In this document: one piece after another, positions 43,369-53,083 of the stretch
Layout of the letters: every line of letters begins with the position of its first letter
Position numbering within the stretch: position 1 is the stretch's first letter
Source of the DNA: Cellulomonas fimi
GTDB lineage: Bacteria > Actinomycetota > Actinomycetes > Actinomycetales > Cellulomonadaceae
Assembly (NCBI RefSeq): GCF_012952065.1
Contig: NZ_JABCJJ010000002.1
Coordinates: 186,001 to 250,000, forward strand
Length of the DNA: 64,000 nucleotides
Direction of reading: 5' to 3'
The notes under the pieces: generated by a model
What the model was told of the DNA's origin: nothing
Seen by the model: only the letters and a program-made list of their open reading frames with translations
Database searches by the model: none
Position numbers and translations under genes: made by a program

Positions 43369-44170
43369 GTGAAGGCTGCCGACGCGGACCACACGAGCAC
43401 ACGTGCTGATCATCGGCCGTCGCTGGGCGGCGCCCTGCTCACGACGTCGGGCCTGACGAAGTCGTTCCGCGGGTTCACCGCCGTCAACGGCGTGGACCTG
43501 CAGGTCCGGGAGGGCTCGGTCCACGCGCTCGTCGGGCCCAACGGCGCCGGGAAGACGACGCTGTTCAACCTCCTGACCGGGTTCCTCGCACCGTCGTCGG
43601 GCACGGTCACGCTCGCGGGCCAGGACGTCACGGGTCTGCCGCCCGAGAAGATGGCGCACCTCGGCGTCGCACGCTCGTTCCAGATCACGAGCCTGTTCGA
43701 CCAGCTCACGGCGACCGAGCACCTGGAGCTCGCGCTGCAGAGCTCGACGGGCCAGGGCCTGAAGTTCTGGCGGTCGGACGTCCTCATGGGCCGGTTCGCC
43801 GACCGCTCTGCCGAGCTCCTCGAGGAGGTCGGCCTGTCCGACCAGGCGCACGAGCCCGCCGGCGCGCTCGCCTACGGCCGCAAGCGCGCGCTCGAGCTCG
43901 CCATCGCGCTCGCGCTCGAGCCGCGACTGCTCCTGCTCGACGAGCCCACCGCCGGCATGGGGATCGAGGACGTGAGTCGCACGATCGAGCTCGTGCGCCG
44001 CGTCGCCGTCGGCCGCACGGTCGTGTTCGTCGACCACAACATGCACGTGGTCGGCAGCCTCGCCGATCAGGTCACGGTGCTCCAGCAGGGTCGCGTGCTC
44101 GCCGAGGGCCCCTACGACGCGGTCCGGACCGACCCGCGGGTGATCACCGCGTACCTGGGAGAGGAACAGG

Positions 44171-44178
<8 letters not shown>
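43369..44178 (+). CDS. livG: Branched-chain amino acid-type ABC importer ATPase (LivG-like), operon 1
   Basis: A 269-residue ATPase. Walker A GPNGAGKTT near residue 48, the LivG-type signature LAYGRKRALELAIALAL near 165 and Walker B LLLLDEPTAGMG are present. The GTG at 43369 follows GGAGGTGGAGTGG; a hydrophilic N-terminal extension of about 20 residues precedes the conserved start. It overlaps livF by 8 bp. It energises import together with LivF, LivH and LivM. The family transports amino acids but also many carboxylates and urea-type compounds, so the substrate is open. Confidence 0.9.
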
Positions 44179-44896
<718 letters not shown>

Positions 44897-45006
44897 CCAG
44901 GCACACCACGACCGGCTCGCGGCGAACCCGCACGCGGTCCACGCACAACGCACCACCACTCGCGGCGCCAACGGCGGCGTCGCTCTCACGAGGGAGACAC
45001 CGAACC

Positions 45007-46272
45007 ATGCGACACAAGACCACCACGGCGGCCGCTGCGGCGCTGTCCGGCGCGCTGCTCCTCGCGGCGTGCGGGCAGGCCGGGCCGACGGCCCAGACGG
45101 GCGAGGACGAGCTGACCGACGGCAAGGTCGTGCTGGGCGTCCTCAACGACCAGTCCGGCGTGTACAAGGACCTCTCGGGCCCGAACAGCGTCGAGGCCGT
45201 GAAGATGGCCGTCGAGGACTACAAGGCCGAGTACGGCGACGACGCGGTGGCGACCGAGATCGAGGTCATCACCGCGGACCACCAGAACAAGCCCGAGGTG
45301 GCGAACACCAAGGCGCAGGAGATGTACGACCGCAACAAGGCCGACGCCATCTTCGACGTCCCGGCCTCGTCCGCGGCGCTCGCCGTCGCGACGCAGGCGA
45401 AGGAGAACAAGAAGCTCTACTTCAACATCGGCGCGGCGACGACCGAGCTCACGGGCGCGCAGTGCAACAAGTACACGTTCCACTACGCCTACGACACGTA
45501 CATGCTCGCCAACGGCACGGGCAAGACCGTGACGGAGCAGGGCGGCACCAACTGGTCGATCATCTACCCGGACTACGCGTTCGGTCAGGACATGACCAAG
45601 TCGTTCACCACGGCGATCGAGGGCTCGGGCGGCGCGGTCGTCGAGGCGATCCCGACGCCGTTCCCGAACGACAACTTCGCCACCTTCCTCACCAAGGCGG
45701 CCGCCAGCAACCCCGACGTCATCGGCTCGATGCAGGCCGGCGGTGACCTGATCAACTTCGTCAAGCAGTACAACGAGGCGGGTCTGCGGGACCAGGGCAT
45801 CGAGCTCGCGGTCGGCCTCATGTTCATCACCGACATCAACTCGCTCGGTGTCGACCAGTTCGCCGGGACCACCTTCACCGAGGCGTGGTACTGGAACTAC
45901 GACGACGAGAACCGTGAGTGGGCCGACCGGTTCATGGAGATCACGGGCACCCGACCCTCGTTCGCGCACGCGGCGAACTACTCGGCTGCCAAGCAGTACC
46001 TCGACGCCGTCCAGCGTGCGGGCACCGACGACGCGGACGCCATCGTGAGCGAGCTCCAGGGGTACAAGGTCAACGACGTGTTCCTGCGCAACGGCGAGTT
46101 CCGCGCCGAGGACAACCGCGTCGTGCACGACGCCTACCTCGCCAAGGTGAAGGACGAGGCATCCGTGAGCGAGGACTGGGACTACGAGGAGATCCTCGCC
46201 ACGATCGACGCGAGCGAGGCGTTCCGCCCGGTCGAGGACTCCATCGCCGCGGGCTGCAACCTCGGCAGCTGA
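45007..46272 (+). CDS. Branched-chain-type ABC importer substrate-binding lipoprotein, operon 1
   Basis: A 421-residue type 1 periplasmic-binding-fold lipoprotein. Signal peptide with lipobox LAAC at about residues 19-22, then a short linker and VVLGVLNDQSGVYKDLSGPNSVEAVKMAVEDY, typical of the Peripla_BP_6 family. The ATG at 45007 follows CGAGGGAGA. It sits between livF and livH and is followed by a strong hairpin, a usual device for making more binding protein than permease. Ligand unknown; members with this opening phrase often bind aromatic or aliphatic acids. Confidence 0.9.
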   Translation: MRHKTTTAAAAALSGALLLAACGQAGPTAQTGEDELTDGKVVLGVLNDQSGVYKDLSGPNSVEAVKMAVEDYKAEYGDDAVATEIEVITADHQNKPEVANTKAQEMYDRNKADAIFDVPASSAALAVATQAKENKKLYFNIGAATTELTGAQCNKYTFHYAYDTYMLANGTGKTVTEQGGTNWSIIYPDYAFGQDMTKSFTTAIEGSGGAVVEAIPTPFPNDNFATFLTKAAASNPDVIGSMQAGGDLINFVKQYNEAGLRDQGIELAVGLMFITDINSLGVDQFAGTTFTEAWYWNYDDENREWADRFMEITGTRPSFAHAANYSAAKQYLDAVQRAGTDDADAIVSELQGYKVNDVFLRNGEFRAEDNRVVHDAYLAKVKDEASVSEDWDYEEILATIDASEAFRPVEDSIAAGCNLGS

Positions 46273-46279
46273 CGACGGA

Positions 46280-46311
46280 GGGCGTCCCGGGACGCAGGTC
46301 CCGGGACGCCC
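46280..46311 (+). terminator. Intercistronic hairpin after the binding protein
   Basis: A perfect 14-bp stem (arms 46280-46293 and 46298-46311) with loop GCAG, 7 bases after the stop. It probably works as a partial terminator or 3' mRNA shield, since livH follows 50 bases later on the same strand. Confidence 0.8.
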
Positions 46312-46360
46312 GCCCCGCAGTCCCGCCAACCGTCGCGGTGCGACACAGGAAAAAGGACCT

Positions 46361-47230
46361 ATGAACGAGATCCTCCAGTACACGGTCCAAGGACTGGCCG
46401 CCGGGAGCTTCTATGCCCTCGCCGCGCTCGGCCTGGCCGTCATCTTCGGTGTGCTCGGGGTGGTGAACTTCGCCCACGGCGCGTGCTACATGCTGGGCGC
46501 GGTCGTCTCGGCGCTCCTCCTGCAGAACTTCGGCCTCGGCTTCTGGCCGGCGCTGGTCGTCGTGCCGCTCATCATGTTCGTGTTCGGCATCCTGCTCGAG
46601 CGGCTGCTCGTGCGATTCCTCGTCGCGCTCGACCCGCTCTACAACTTCCTGCTGACGTTCGGCCTGAGCCTCGTGCTCGTCGACCTGATCAAGCGGCAGT
46701 ACGGCGTCTCGGGCCTGCCGTACACGCGGCCCGAGATCCTCAGCGGTCAGGTCACCGTGGGTGACGTCCGGCTCCCGACCTTCCAGCTGTTCGTCTTCGC
46801 GTTCTCGCTGGTCGTCTGCGTCCTCGTCTGGCTGCTCCTCACCAAGACCCGGATCGGCATGATCGTCCGGGCGTCGACGGAGCGGCCGGAGCTGACCCGC
46901 GCGCTCGGCGTCGACGTCGGCCGCTGGGTCACCCCGGTGTTCGGCTTCGGCATCGCGCTCGCCGGCCTGGCGGGCGTCCTCGCGGCGCCGTTCCGCGCCA
47001 TCACCGCCGACATGGGCAGCAACTTCGTCATCATCCTCTTCGCCGTGGTCGTGATCGGCGGGCTGGGGTCGGTGCTGGGCGCCGTCGTCGCCGGCTTCCT
47101 CGTGGGGCTGGTCGAGGCGTTCGGCCAGGCGTACGCGCCGACCTTCGCGCAGGTCGTGATCTTCGTGGTGATGGCCCTGGTCATCCTGGTGAAGCCATCA
47201 GGTCTCTTCGGACGGGAGGAGTCGCGATGA
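46361..47230 (+). CDS. livH: Branched-chain-type ABC importer permease (LivH-like), operon 1
   Basis: A 289-residue permease of about eight helices. Family marks are GSFYALAALGLAVIFGVLGVVNFAHG at the start and the cytoplasmic loop RASTERPELTRALGVDV that contacts the ATPases. The ATG at 46361 follows AAAAAGGACC. Its stop overlaps the livM start by 4 bp. Confidence 0.95.
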   Translation: MNEILQYTVQGLAAGSFYALAALGLAVIFGVLGVVNFAHGACYMLGAVVSALLLQNFGLGFWPALVVVPLIMFVFGILLERLLVRFLVALDPLYNFLLTFGLSLVLVDLIKRQYGVSGLPYTRPEILSGQVTVGDVRLPTFQLFVFAFSLVVCVLVWLLLTKTRIGMIVRASTERPELTRALGVDVGRWVTPVFGFGIALAGLAGVLAAPFRAITADMGSNFVIILFAVVVIGGLGSVLGAVVAGFLVGLVEAFGQAYAPTFAQVVIFVVMALVILVKPSGLFGREESR

Positions 47231-48228
47231 CGTCGGCCCCCACAACGATCACGAGCGTCGCCGCGGCGGCCAACCACCTGGCGTCCCGGCGCAGCCCGCT
47301 CCGCTGGGTCCTGCTGGCGGTCGGGCTCCTGGCCGCGCTGTCGCTCCCGTGGCTGGTGTACCCGCCGCTGGCCATGGACATCGCGGCGTGGGCGCTCTTC
47401 GCCATCGCGCTCGACCTGCTGCTCGGGTTCACGGGACTGCTCTCGTTCGGCCACGCCGCCTTCTGGGGCGGCTCGGCCTACGTGACGGGCCTCGTCGCGA
47501 TCAACGTCGGGGTGCCGTTCCCGGTGGCCATCCTCGTCGGCGCGCTGTTCGCGATGCTGCTCGCGGTGCCGATCGGCTTCCTCTCGGTGCGCAGCAGCGG
47601 CATCTACTTCGCGATGGTGACGCTCGCCTTCGCCCAGATGCTGTACTTCTTCGCGAACCAGTGGCGCGACGTCACGGGCGGCGAGAACGGGCTCCAGGGC
47701 ATCCCGCGGAACTTCTTCGGCATCGAGCTGATCGAGACCGACCCGTTCTACTTCTACTACGCGGGCCTACCGATCGTGCTGCTCGGCATGTGGGCCGCCT
47801 GGCGGATCATCCACTCGCCGTTCGGCAAGGTGCTGGTCGCGATCCGGGACAACCCCGCGCGCGCCAGCGCGCTCGGGTACGACGTCCAGCGGTACAAGGT
47901 CATGGCGTTCGTGATGTCCGCGGGCCTGGCCGGCACGGCGGGTGGTCTGTTCTCGATCAGCCACGGCTTCGCGTCGCTGCAGGAGCTGAACTGGACGACG
48001 TCGGGCAAGGTCGTGCTCATCACCGTGCTCGGCGGGATCGGCACGCTGTGGGGCGGCACGATCGGTGCCGCGCTGGTCGTCATGCTCGAGGACTGGCTCG
48101 CGACCTCGGGTTTCGAGGGCATCGGGATCATCACCGGCACGGTGTTCGTCATCGTCGTGCTCGCGTTCCGCCGCGGCATCTGGGGCACCGTTCGTGACCT
48201 CAAGGCACGGTTCCGATCTCGGACGTAG
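47227..48228 (+). CDS. livM: Branched-chain-type ABC importer permease (LivM-like), operon 1
   Basis: A 333-residue permease with about nine or ten helices. Family marks are LLLGFTGLLSFGHAAFWGGSAYV, RSSGIYFAMVTLAFAQM and the ATPase-contact loop AIRDNPARASALGYDVQRYK. The ATG overlaps livH. Last gene of the operon, followed by a strong hairpin at 48285. Confidence 0.95.
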   Translation: MTSAPTTITSVAAAANHLASRRSPLRWVLLAVGLLAALSLPWLVYPPLAMDIAAWALFAIALDLLLGFTGLLSFGHAAFWGGSAYVTGLVAINVGVPFPVAILVGALFAMLLAVPIGFLSVRSSGIYFAMVTLAFAQMLYFFANQWRDVTGGENGLQGIPRNFFGIELIETDPFYFYYAGLPIVLLGMWAAWRIIHSPFGKVLVAIRDNPARASALGYDVQRYKVMAFVMSAGLAGTAGGLFSISHGFASLQELNWTTSGKVVLITVLGGIGTLWGGTIGAALVVMLEDWLATSGFEGIGIITGTVFVIVVLAFRRGIWGTVRDLKARFRSRT

Positions 48229-48284
48229 CGAGGTCATGAGGCCGGCCGGCGTCCGTGCGAGGTCGGGTCGGCACCGGCACGGCA

Positions 48285-48316
48285 GAGGGGTGCGACGCTC
48301 AGGCGTGGCACCCCTC
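48285..48316 (+). terminator. Terminator of the first liv operon
   Basis: Stem GAGGGGTGC/GCACCCCTC continues after one mismatch with ACGC/GCGT around a TCAG loop, 56 bases after the livM stop. Confidence 0.8.
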
Positions 48317-48354
48317 GCGCCGTCCGCGCCGCCGCCACGCGCCGCCGCCACGCG

Positions 48355-48419
48355 CCGCCCGGTCCACGGGCCGCCCGGTCCACGGGCCGCCCGGTCCACG
48401 GGCCGCGCCCGGTCACGGG
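48355..48419. repeat. 16-bp tandem repeat CCGCCCGGTCCACGGG
   Basis: Three perfect units (48355-48402) and a degenerate fourth, directly after two copies of GCCGCCGCCACGC. It lies between the liv terminator and the GNAT gene; no gene is seen there. Confidence 0.85.
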
Positions 48420-48485
48420 CCGCCCGATCCACTTCCGACCGGTCCCGGGGGCGGATCGTCGGTGGGCGCGCGGCACACTGGTCCG

Positions 48486-49076
48486 ATGGAGATCCGGACG
48501 CCACGCCTGCACCTGAGGCGCTGGCGGGCCGACGACCTCGGCCCGTTCGCCGAGCTGAACGCCGACCCGGAGGTCATGGCGCACTTCCCCGCGCCCTTGG
48601 ACCGGGCGGCGAGCGACGCGCTCGCTGCCCGGGCCGACGCGGTCCTCGAACGGGACGGCTGGGGGCTGTGGGCGCTCGAGGTCACCGAGGGCGCGGACGC
48701 TGGCGCGTTCGCCGGCTTCACCGGCCTCGCGGTGCCGACGTGGCCCGCCTCGTTCGGGCCCTGCACGGAGGTCGGCTGGCGCCTGGCTCGCTGGGCATGG
48801 GGCCGCGGCTACGCGACCGAGGCGGCCCGCCACGCCGTCGAGCACGGCTTCCGCTACCTGGGCCTCGGCGAGATCGTCTCGTTCACGGCGCGTACCAACG
48901 CGCGGTCACAGGCCGTGATGGAGCGGCTCGGGATGCGGCGGGATCCCGACGGTGACTTCCTCCATCCCCGCGTCCCGAGCGGGCACCCGGTCGCCCCTCA
49001 CGTGCTCTACCGGCTCGGCGCCCGGACGTGGTGCGCGAGCTCGACGCTCAGCGATCGCGCGGGGCCGTCCCGTTGA
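48486..49076 (+). CDS. GNAT-family acetyltransferase (RimJ/RimL-like)
   Basis: A 196-residue acetyltransferase of the RimJ/RimL type, which acetylates N-terminal amines or small molecules. It opens with IRTPRLHLRRWRADDLGPFAELNADPEVM and has the acetyl-CoA loop WGRGYATEAARHAVEHGF near residue 105 and TNARSQAVMERLGM near 140. The ATG at 48486 gives the canonical start. The gene ends 29 bp inside the convergent regulator gene. Confidence 0.9.
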   Translation: MEIRTPRLHLRRWRADDLGPFAELNADPEVMAHFPAPLDRAASDALAARADAVLERDGWGLWALEVTEGADAGAFAGFTGLAVPTWPASFGPCTEVGWRLARWAWGRGYATEAARHAVEHGFRYLGLGEIVSFTARTNARSQAVMERLGMRRDPDGDFLHPRVPSGHPVAPHVLYRLGARTWCASSTLSDRAGPSR

Positions 49077-51006
49077 GCCGATGGAGGCGAAGCGCCAGCT
49101 GGACCTCCATGGCGCGCCCCGGCGCGGCCCAGTCCGGGCCCAGGACGTGCGCGACGCGCTCGAGCCGTTGCGCGACCGTGTTGACGTGGACGTGCAGCGC
49201 GCCCGCCGCCCGGCTCGGGCTCATGCCCGCCGCGAAGTACGCCTCGACGGTCCCGAGGAGGTCGCTGCGTCGTCGGGCGTCGTAGTCGAGCAGCGGTCCC
49301 AGCACGGACGTCACGTAGCGTCCGACGTCGGGCGTGCCGCCCACGACGAGCCCGGCGAAGCCGAGGTCGGTCGCACAGGCCCCTCGGCCGGGTGTGCCGA
49401 GCGAGATGAGGGCCTGCGACGTCCGGACGGCCTCGGGGTACGCCTCGCGCAGCCCGTTCTCGGGCACCACCGGACCGGCGGCGCCGACCGTCACCGGTGT
49501 GCCCGCGCCGCTCAGCCGCTCCGCGAGCCGGGTCGCCACGGTGGACGGGTCACCTCCCGGGACCAGAACCACGACGTCGCCGGCGTGCTCGCCGACAAGG
49601 CCGGGATGGCCGGGACGACCGCGCCCGGGAGCGGTGAGCTCCTCGAGGAGCTCAGCCGCAGCGACGACCACGCTCCGGCGCGACTGCCCGGGTGCCGGCT
49701 GGCACACCGCGAGGACGTGCGGCTCGCTGAGGTCGATCCCGAGGAGGCGGGCGCGCGCCGGCAGCGTCGTCACGTGCGCGGTGGACGCGTCGGGCGAGAG
49801 GAGGTCGGCGAGGAGGTCGGTCCGCACCCGCAGCTCGCTCTCGGACGCCTGCTGGCGGAACAGCAGCAGCAGCGCGGTGACCACGGCGGCGCGCTCGACC
49901 GTGCGCTGGTCGTTCGCGTCGAGGGGCTGGCGGCCGCCGAGCACCAGCGTGCCCATCCGGTCGCCCGCGGCTGCGACGGCGGCGGCCCAGATGCCGCCCG
50001 AGGCGGCGAGCCGCCCCGACGAGTCGGACGCCCGGACGGCGGCACTCGTCGCGAGCGGGTCCGTGCCGCCCGTCTCGGGTGGCGGGCCCTCCCCGTGGGC
50101 AGCCGTGCGCCGTCCCCGGGCGTCGAGGACGACCACCCAGCCGCCCAGCAGCTCGGCGAGGGCCGACGCGATGTCGTCGACCCCGCCGCCGGAGAGCACG
50201 ATCTGGGCGAACTGGTCGTGCGCGGTCGCCGCGCGCTCCGCCGCGGTGGCCTGACGGCGCACGGTCTCGTACGCGACCGACAGCGCCGACAACGCCTCCT
50301 GGGTCTCGGCCGCCGCGCGAGCCTGCACGATGGAGACCGCGGCGAGGGCCGCGAGTGACCCGAGGAGCGAGACCTCCTCGTGGGTGAACGGTCGCGGGCT
50401 CCGGTTGGACGCCATGAGCACGCCCACGAACTCCTCGTCGACGAGGAGGGGCACGCCGCAGATGGCGACGAGACCCTCGTCCGCGACCGCGTTGTCCAGC
50501 TTCTCGGCGTGCTGGAACCGGAGGTCCGCGAAGTAGTCGGTGGTCCAGTAGGGGCGCCTGGTCTGGGCGACGAGCCCGCCGAGCCCTGTGCCCAGCGGTA
50601 GTCGCACGGACTTGAACACGGGGGAGACGGCGCCGTCCGTCGCGCGCATGTAGGTGTCACCCCGCGCCTTGTCGTGCAGCGTCAGGTGCGCGACGTCGGT
50701 GCCCAGCAGCGTGCGGGCGCGGCGGACGATCGCCTCGAGCACGTGGCCCGGGTCGCGCATGGAGGCCAGCTCGCGGGCCGTGTCGACGAGCGCGCTCAGC
50801 TCGGCCTCGCGGCGCCGCCGGGCGTCCAGCACGGCGCGGACGCGGAGCGCGAGCGGCCGCGCGGCAGCCCCCGCGCCCGGGTTCGCCGCCTCGACCTGAG
50901 CAGCCTGCTGCTCGAGCAGCTCGGCCGGCGCGTCCTCGGCGAGCAGGCGCAGCAGCTCGAGCGCCGTCTGCGGGGCAGCACCGACCCGGCCGCCCACCGT
51001 CGTCAC
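49048..51006 (-). CDS. GAF-domain PucR/CdaR-type transcriptional regulator (paralog 2)
   Basis: A 652-residue regulator, full-length paralog of the one at 34577-36517: N-terminal helices, a GAF domain (LPLGTGLGGLVAQTRRPYW, AICGVPLLVDEEFVGVLM), a middle sensor region and the C-terminal PucR-type HTH (MSPSRAAGALHVHVNTVAQRLERV). The start is a GTG at 51006; the longer frame to 51090 has no better site. It lies 43 bases after the 3-hydroxybutyrate dehydrogenase gene on the same strand, so it likely controls that operon, perhaps in response to a degradation intermediate sensed by GAF (inference). Confidence 0.9.
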   Translation of the reverse strand: MTTVGGRVGAAPQTALELLRLLAEDAPAELLEQQAAQVEAANPGAGAAARPLALRVRAVLDARRRREAELSALVDTARELASMRDPGHVLEAIVRRARTLLGTDVAHLTLHDKARGDTYMRATDGAVSPVFKSVRLPLGTGLGGLVAQTRRPYWTTDYFADLRFQHAEKLDNAVADEGLVAICGVPLLVDEEFVGVLMASNRSPRPFTHEEVSLLGSLAALAAVSIVQARAAAETQEALSALSVAYETVRRQATAAERAATAHDQFAQIVLSGGGVDDIASALAELLGGWVVVLDARGRRTAAHGEGPPPETGGTDPLATSAAVRASDSSGRLAASGGIWAAAVAAAGDRMGTLVLGGRQPLDANDQRTVERAAVVTALLLLFRQQASESELRVRTDLLADLLSPDASTAHVTTLPARARLLGIDLSEPHVLAVCQPAPGQSRRSVVVAAAELLEELTAPGRGRPGHPGLVGEHAGDVVVLVPGGDPSTVATRLAERLSGAGTPVTVGAAGPVVPENGLREAYPEAVRTSQALISLGTPGRGACATDLGFAGLVVGGTPDVGRYVTSVLGPLLDYDARRRSDLLGTVEAYFAAGMSPSRAAGALHVHVNTVAQRLERVAHVLGPDWAAPGRAMEVQLALRLHRLNGTAPRDR

Positions 51007-51049
51007 GGCCTCACCCCGACGCGCTCCACCATGGCCCCCTGCCTGTCGT

Positions 51050-51835
51050 CTACTGCGCGGTCCATCCGCCATCCATCGCGAACGACGCACCGGACACCGA
51101 CGCGGAGGCCGGCCCGCACAGGAACGCCACCATGTCGGCGACCTCCCACGGCTCGATGAGCCGCTTGACGGCGACGCGGCCGAGCATCACGGTGCTCACG
51201 ACGTCGTCCGGCTCGATGCCGTGCGCCTGCGCCTGCGCCTCGATCTGCTTCTCCACGAGCGGGGTGCGGACGTACGCCGGGTTCACGCAGTTGCTCGTGA
51301 CGCCGTGCGGCGCTCCCTCGACCGCGATGACCTTGCTGAGCCCCTCGAGCCCGTGCTTGGCGGAGACGTAGGCCGACTTGAAGGGGCTCGCCCGCAACCC
51401 GTGCGCGCTCGACACGTTGACGATGCGGCCCCACTCCTGCGCGTACATGTGGGGGAGCACGAGGCGGGCGAGCCTGAACGGTGACTCGAGCATCAGCCGG
51501 AGGATGAACGAGAACCGCTCCGGCGGGAACTCGTGCACCGGCGAGACGTGCTGGACGCCCGCGTTGTTGACGAGGATGTCGACGTCTCCCGGCAACGCGT
51601 CCACGGCGTCGAGGTCGGCGAGGTCGCACACGACGGGGGTGACGTCGTCGACCCTCGCCACGAGCCTGTCGAGGGCCGCGCGGTCGCGGTCGACCGCCAC
51701 CACGTGCGCGCCCGCGGCGACCAGGCGCTCGACGCAGGCCGCACCGATGCCGCTCGCGGCACCCGTCACGATGGCCCGTCGTCCGCGCAAGGTTGGCGTG
51801 CCCGACTGGCCGGCCGCCGGTGGCTGGGTGCTCAT
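51050..51835 (-). CDS. 3-hydroxybutyrate dehydrogenase-like SDR
   Basis: A 261-residue classical short-chain dehydrogenase. The NAD motif is VTGAASGIGAACVERL near residue 22, NNAG is at about 90, and the catalytic Ser and Tyr-x-x-x-Lys are in VNVSSAHGLRAS and SAYVSAKHG. The C-terminal QIEAQAQAHGI and VMLGRVAVKRLIEPWEVA match D-3-hydroxybutyrate dehydrogenases, which oxidise 3-hydroxybutyrate to acetoacetate. It is the middle gene of hydrolase - dehydrogenase - regulator on the minus strand. Confidence 0.85.
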   Translation of the reverse strand: MSTQPPAAGQSGTPTLRGRRAIVTGAASGIGAACVERLVAAGAHVVAVDRDRAALDRLVARVDDVTPVVCDLADLDAVDALPGDVDILVNNAGVQHVSPVHEFPPERFSFILRLMLESPFRLARLVLPHMYAQEWGRIVNVSSAHGLRASPFKSAYVSAKHGLEGLSKVIAVEGAPHGVTSNCVNPAYVRTPLVEKQIEAQAQAHGIEPDDVVSTVMLGRVAVKRLIEPWEVADMVAFLCGPASASVSGASFAMDGGWTAQ

Positions 51836-51938
51836 GCCAGGTCACGTTATGGCGACGAAGCGCTCCGATCCGTGTGCTTGCGCCATGCAGTTGGACCCCG
51901 CGGAGTGGCGGGCGCACACAGGTCCGCGCGCGGAATCG

Positions 51939-52997
51939 TCAACGACCGGCGTCGAGGCTCTCCGCGAGCGCCTTCGCGAAGTCCGCCGGGGCCTCGAGGT
52001 GCGGGCTGTGCCCGGCGTCGTCGAACACGACCTCGGTCCACCGGCCGCCCGCGGCCCCGTACCGCTCGAGGACCGCGCGCGTCTGGGCGACCATGGGCTG
52101 CGCCGGGAGCACGTCCGCGCCGGGCCAGCCGGGCACGACACCGAGCGAGCCGAGGTGAGCCAGGTCGAACGCCGACGTGTCGCTGACGATCTGGTCCGCG
52201 GCCCCACGGAACCAGGCGATCGGCGGCTTCGGGTCGATCAGGTGCAGGTCGTCGATCCGGAAGTACGTGGGCGCCATCGTGTTGAGCACGCCGCGCGGAC
52301 CGGGCCCGAAGCCGGGCCAGCCGGGCACCGTGGCGCTGTCGCCGGGGTAGACGCCGTCGGCGACGTGGGTGCTCAGCATCGACTCGACGTAGACGTCCAG
52401 CAGCTCGGGGACGAAGGGCGGCTTGACGTAGTAGGACAGCAGGACGCGTCGGGGCGACGCGGCGTCGTCGGCCGACGTGTCGTGCGCGGCGAGGCGCCGG
52501 ACGAACTCGGGGTTCACGCTGCCGCCGCCCGCGCCGGCCGCGTCCGGGTCGGTCAGGTCGCCGTCCAGGCCCCGCGTCGCTCCGAAGCCGTACGGCGACA
52601 CCGGGTTGACGAGGGTCAGTGAGCGCACCTGGTCGGGGCGGTCACGCAGGTACTGGAGCGTGACCCCGCCGCCCATGCTCCACCCGACGAGGTGGCACGG
52701 ACCGAGCTCGAGCGCCTCGACCAGCGCGGCGAGGTCGTCGCTGTAGTCACGCACGCCGCGCGTCGCGTCGACCGGCAGCGCCTCGCTGTCCCCGAAGCCG
52801 CGCAGGTCCACCGCGAGGGGCCGGTAGCCCTCGGGCACGTCGAGCAGCGACTGCTGCCAGAACAGGCTCGAGGACACGTTGCCGTGCACGAACAGGACCG
52901 GCTGACCGTCGACGCGGTCCGGCCGCGTGATCGCGGCGAGCCGCGCCCGGGACGTGACGACCGTGGTCTGCTCGAGACCGGGAAGGAGCTGCGGCAT
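51939..52997 (-). CDS. Alpha/beta hydrolase of the 3-hydroxybutyrate-linked operon
   Basis: A 352-residue alpha/beta hydrolase. It has LFVHGNVSSSLFW, nucleophile GWSMGGG near residue 125 and histidine in FDDAGHSPHLE, with a larger lid region than usual between 175 and 280. The ATG at 52997 follows GGAGGCCCCC. It is 103 bases upstream of the dehydrogenase on the same strand. Hydrolysis of a hydroxy-acid ester or oligomer that feeds the dehydrogenase is a reasonable guess, not shown by the sequence. Confidence 0.85.
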   Translation of the reverse strand: MPQLLPGLEQTTVVTSRARLAAITRPDRVDGQPVLFVHGNVSSSLFWQQSLLDVPEGYRPLAVDLRGFGDSEALPVDATRGVRDYSDDLAALVEALELGPCHLVGWSMGGGVTLQYLRDRPDQVRSLTLVNPVSPYGFGATRGLDGDLTDPDAAGAGGGSVNPEFVRRLAAHDTSADDAASPRRVLLSYYVKPPFVPELLDVYVESMLSTHVADGVYPGDSATVPGWPGFGPGPRGVLNTMAPTYFRIDDLHLIDPKPPIAWFRGAADQIVSDTSAFDLAHLGSLGVVPGWPGADVLPAQPMVAQTRAVLERYGAAGGRWTEVVFDDAGHSPHLEAPADFAKALAESLDAGR

Positions 52998-53083
52998 GGG
53001 GGCCTCCGTGGTGAGGACGCGGGTCTGACCAGGCGTGTGCCGTGTGTAGCACGTCGGGGGCTCCCGCGCGGGGGAGTCGGGCG

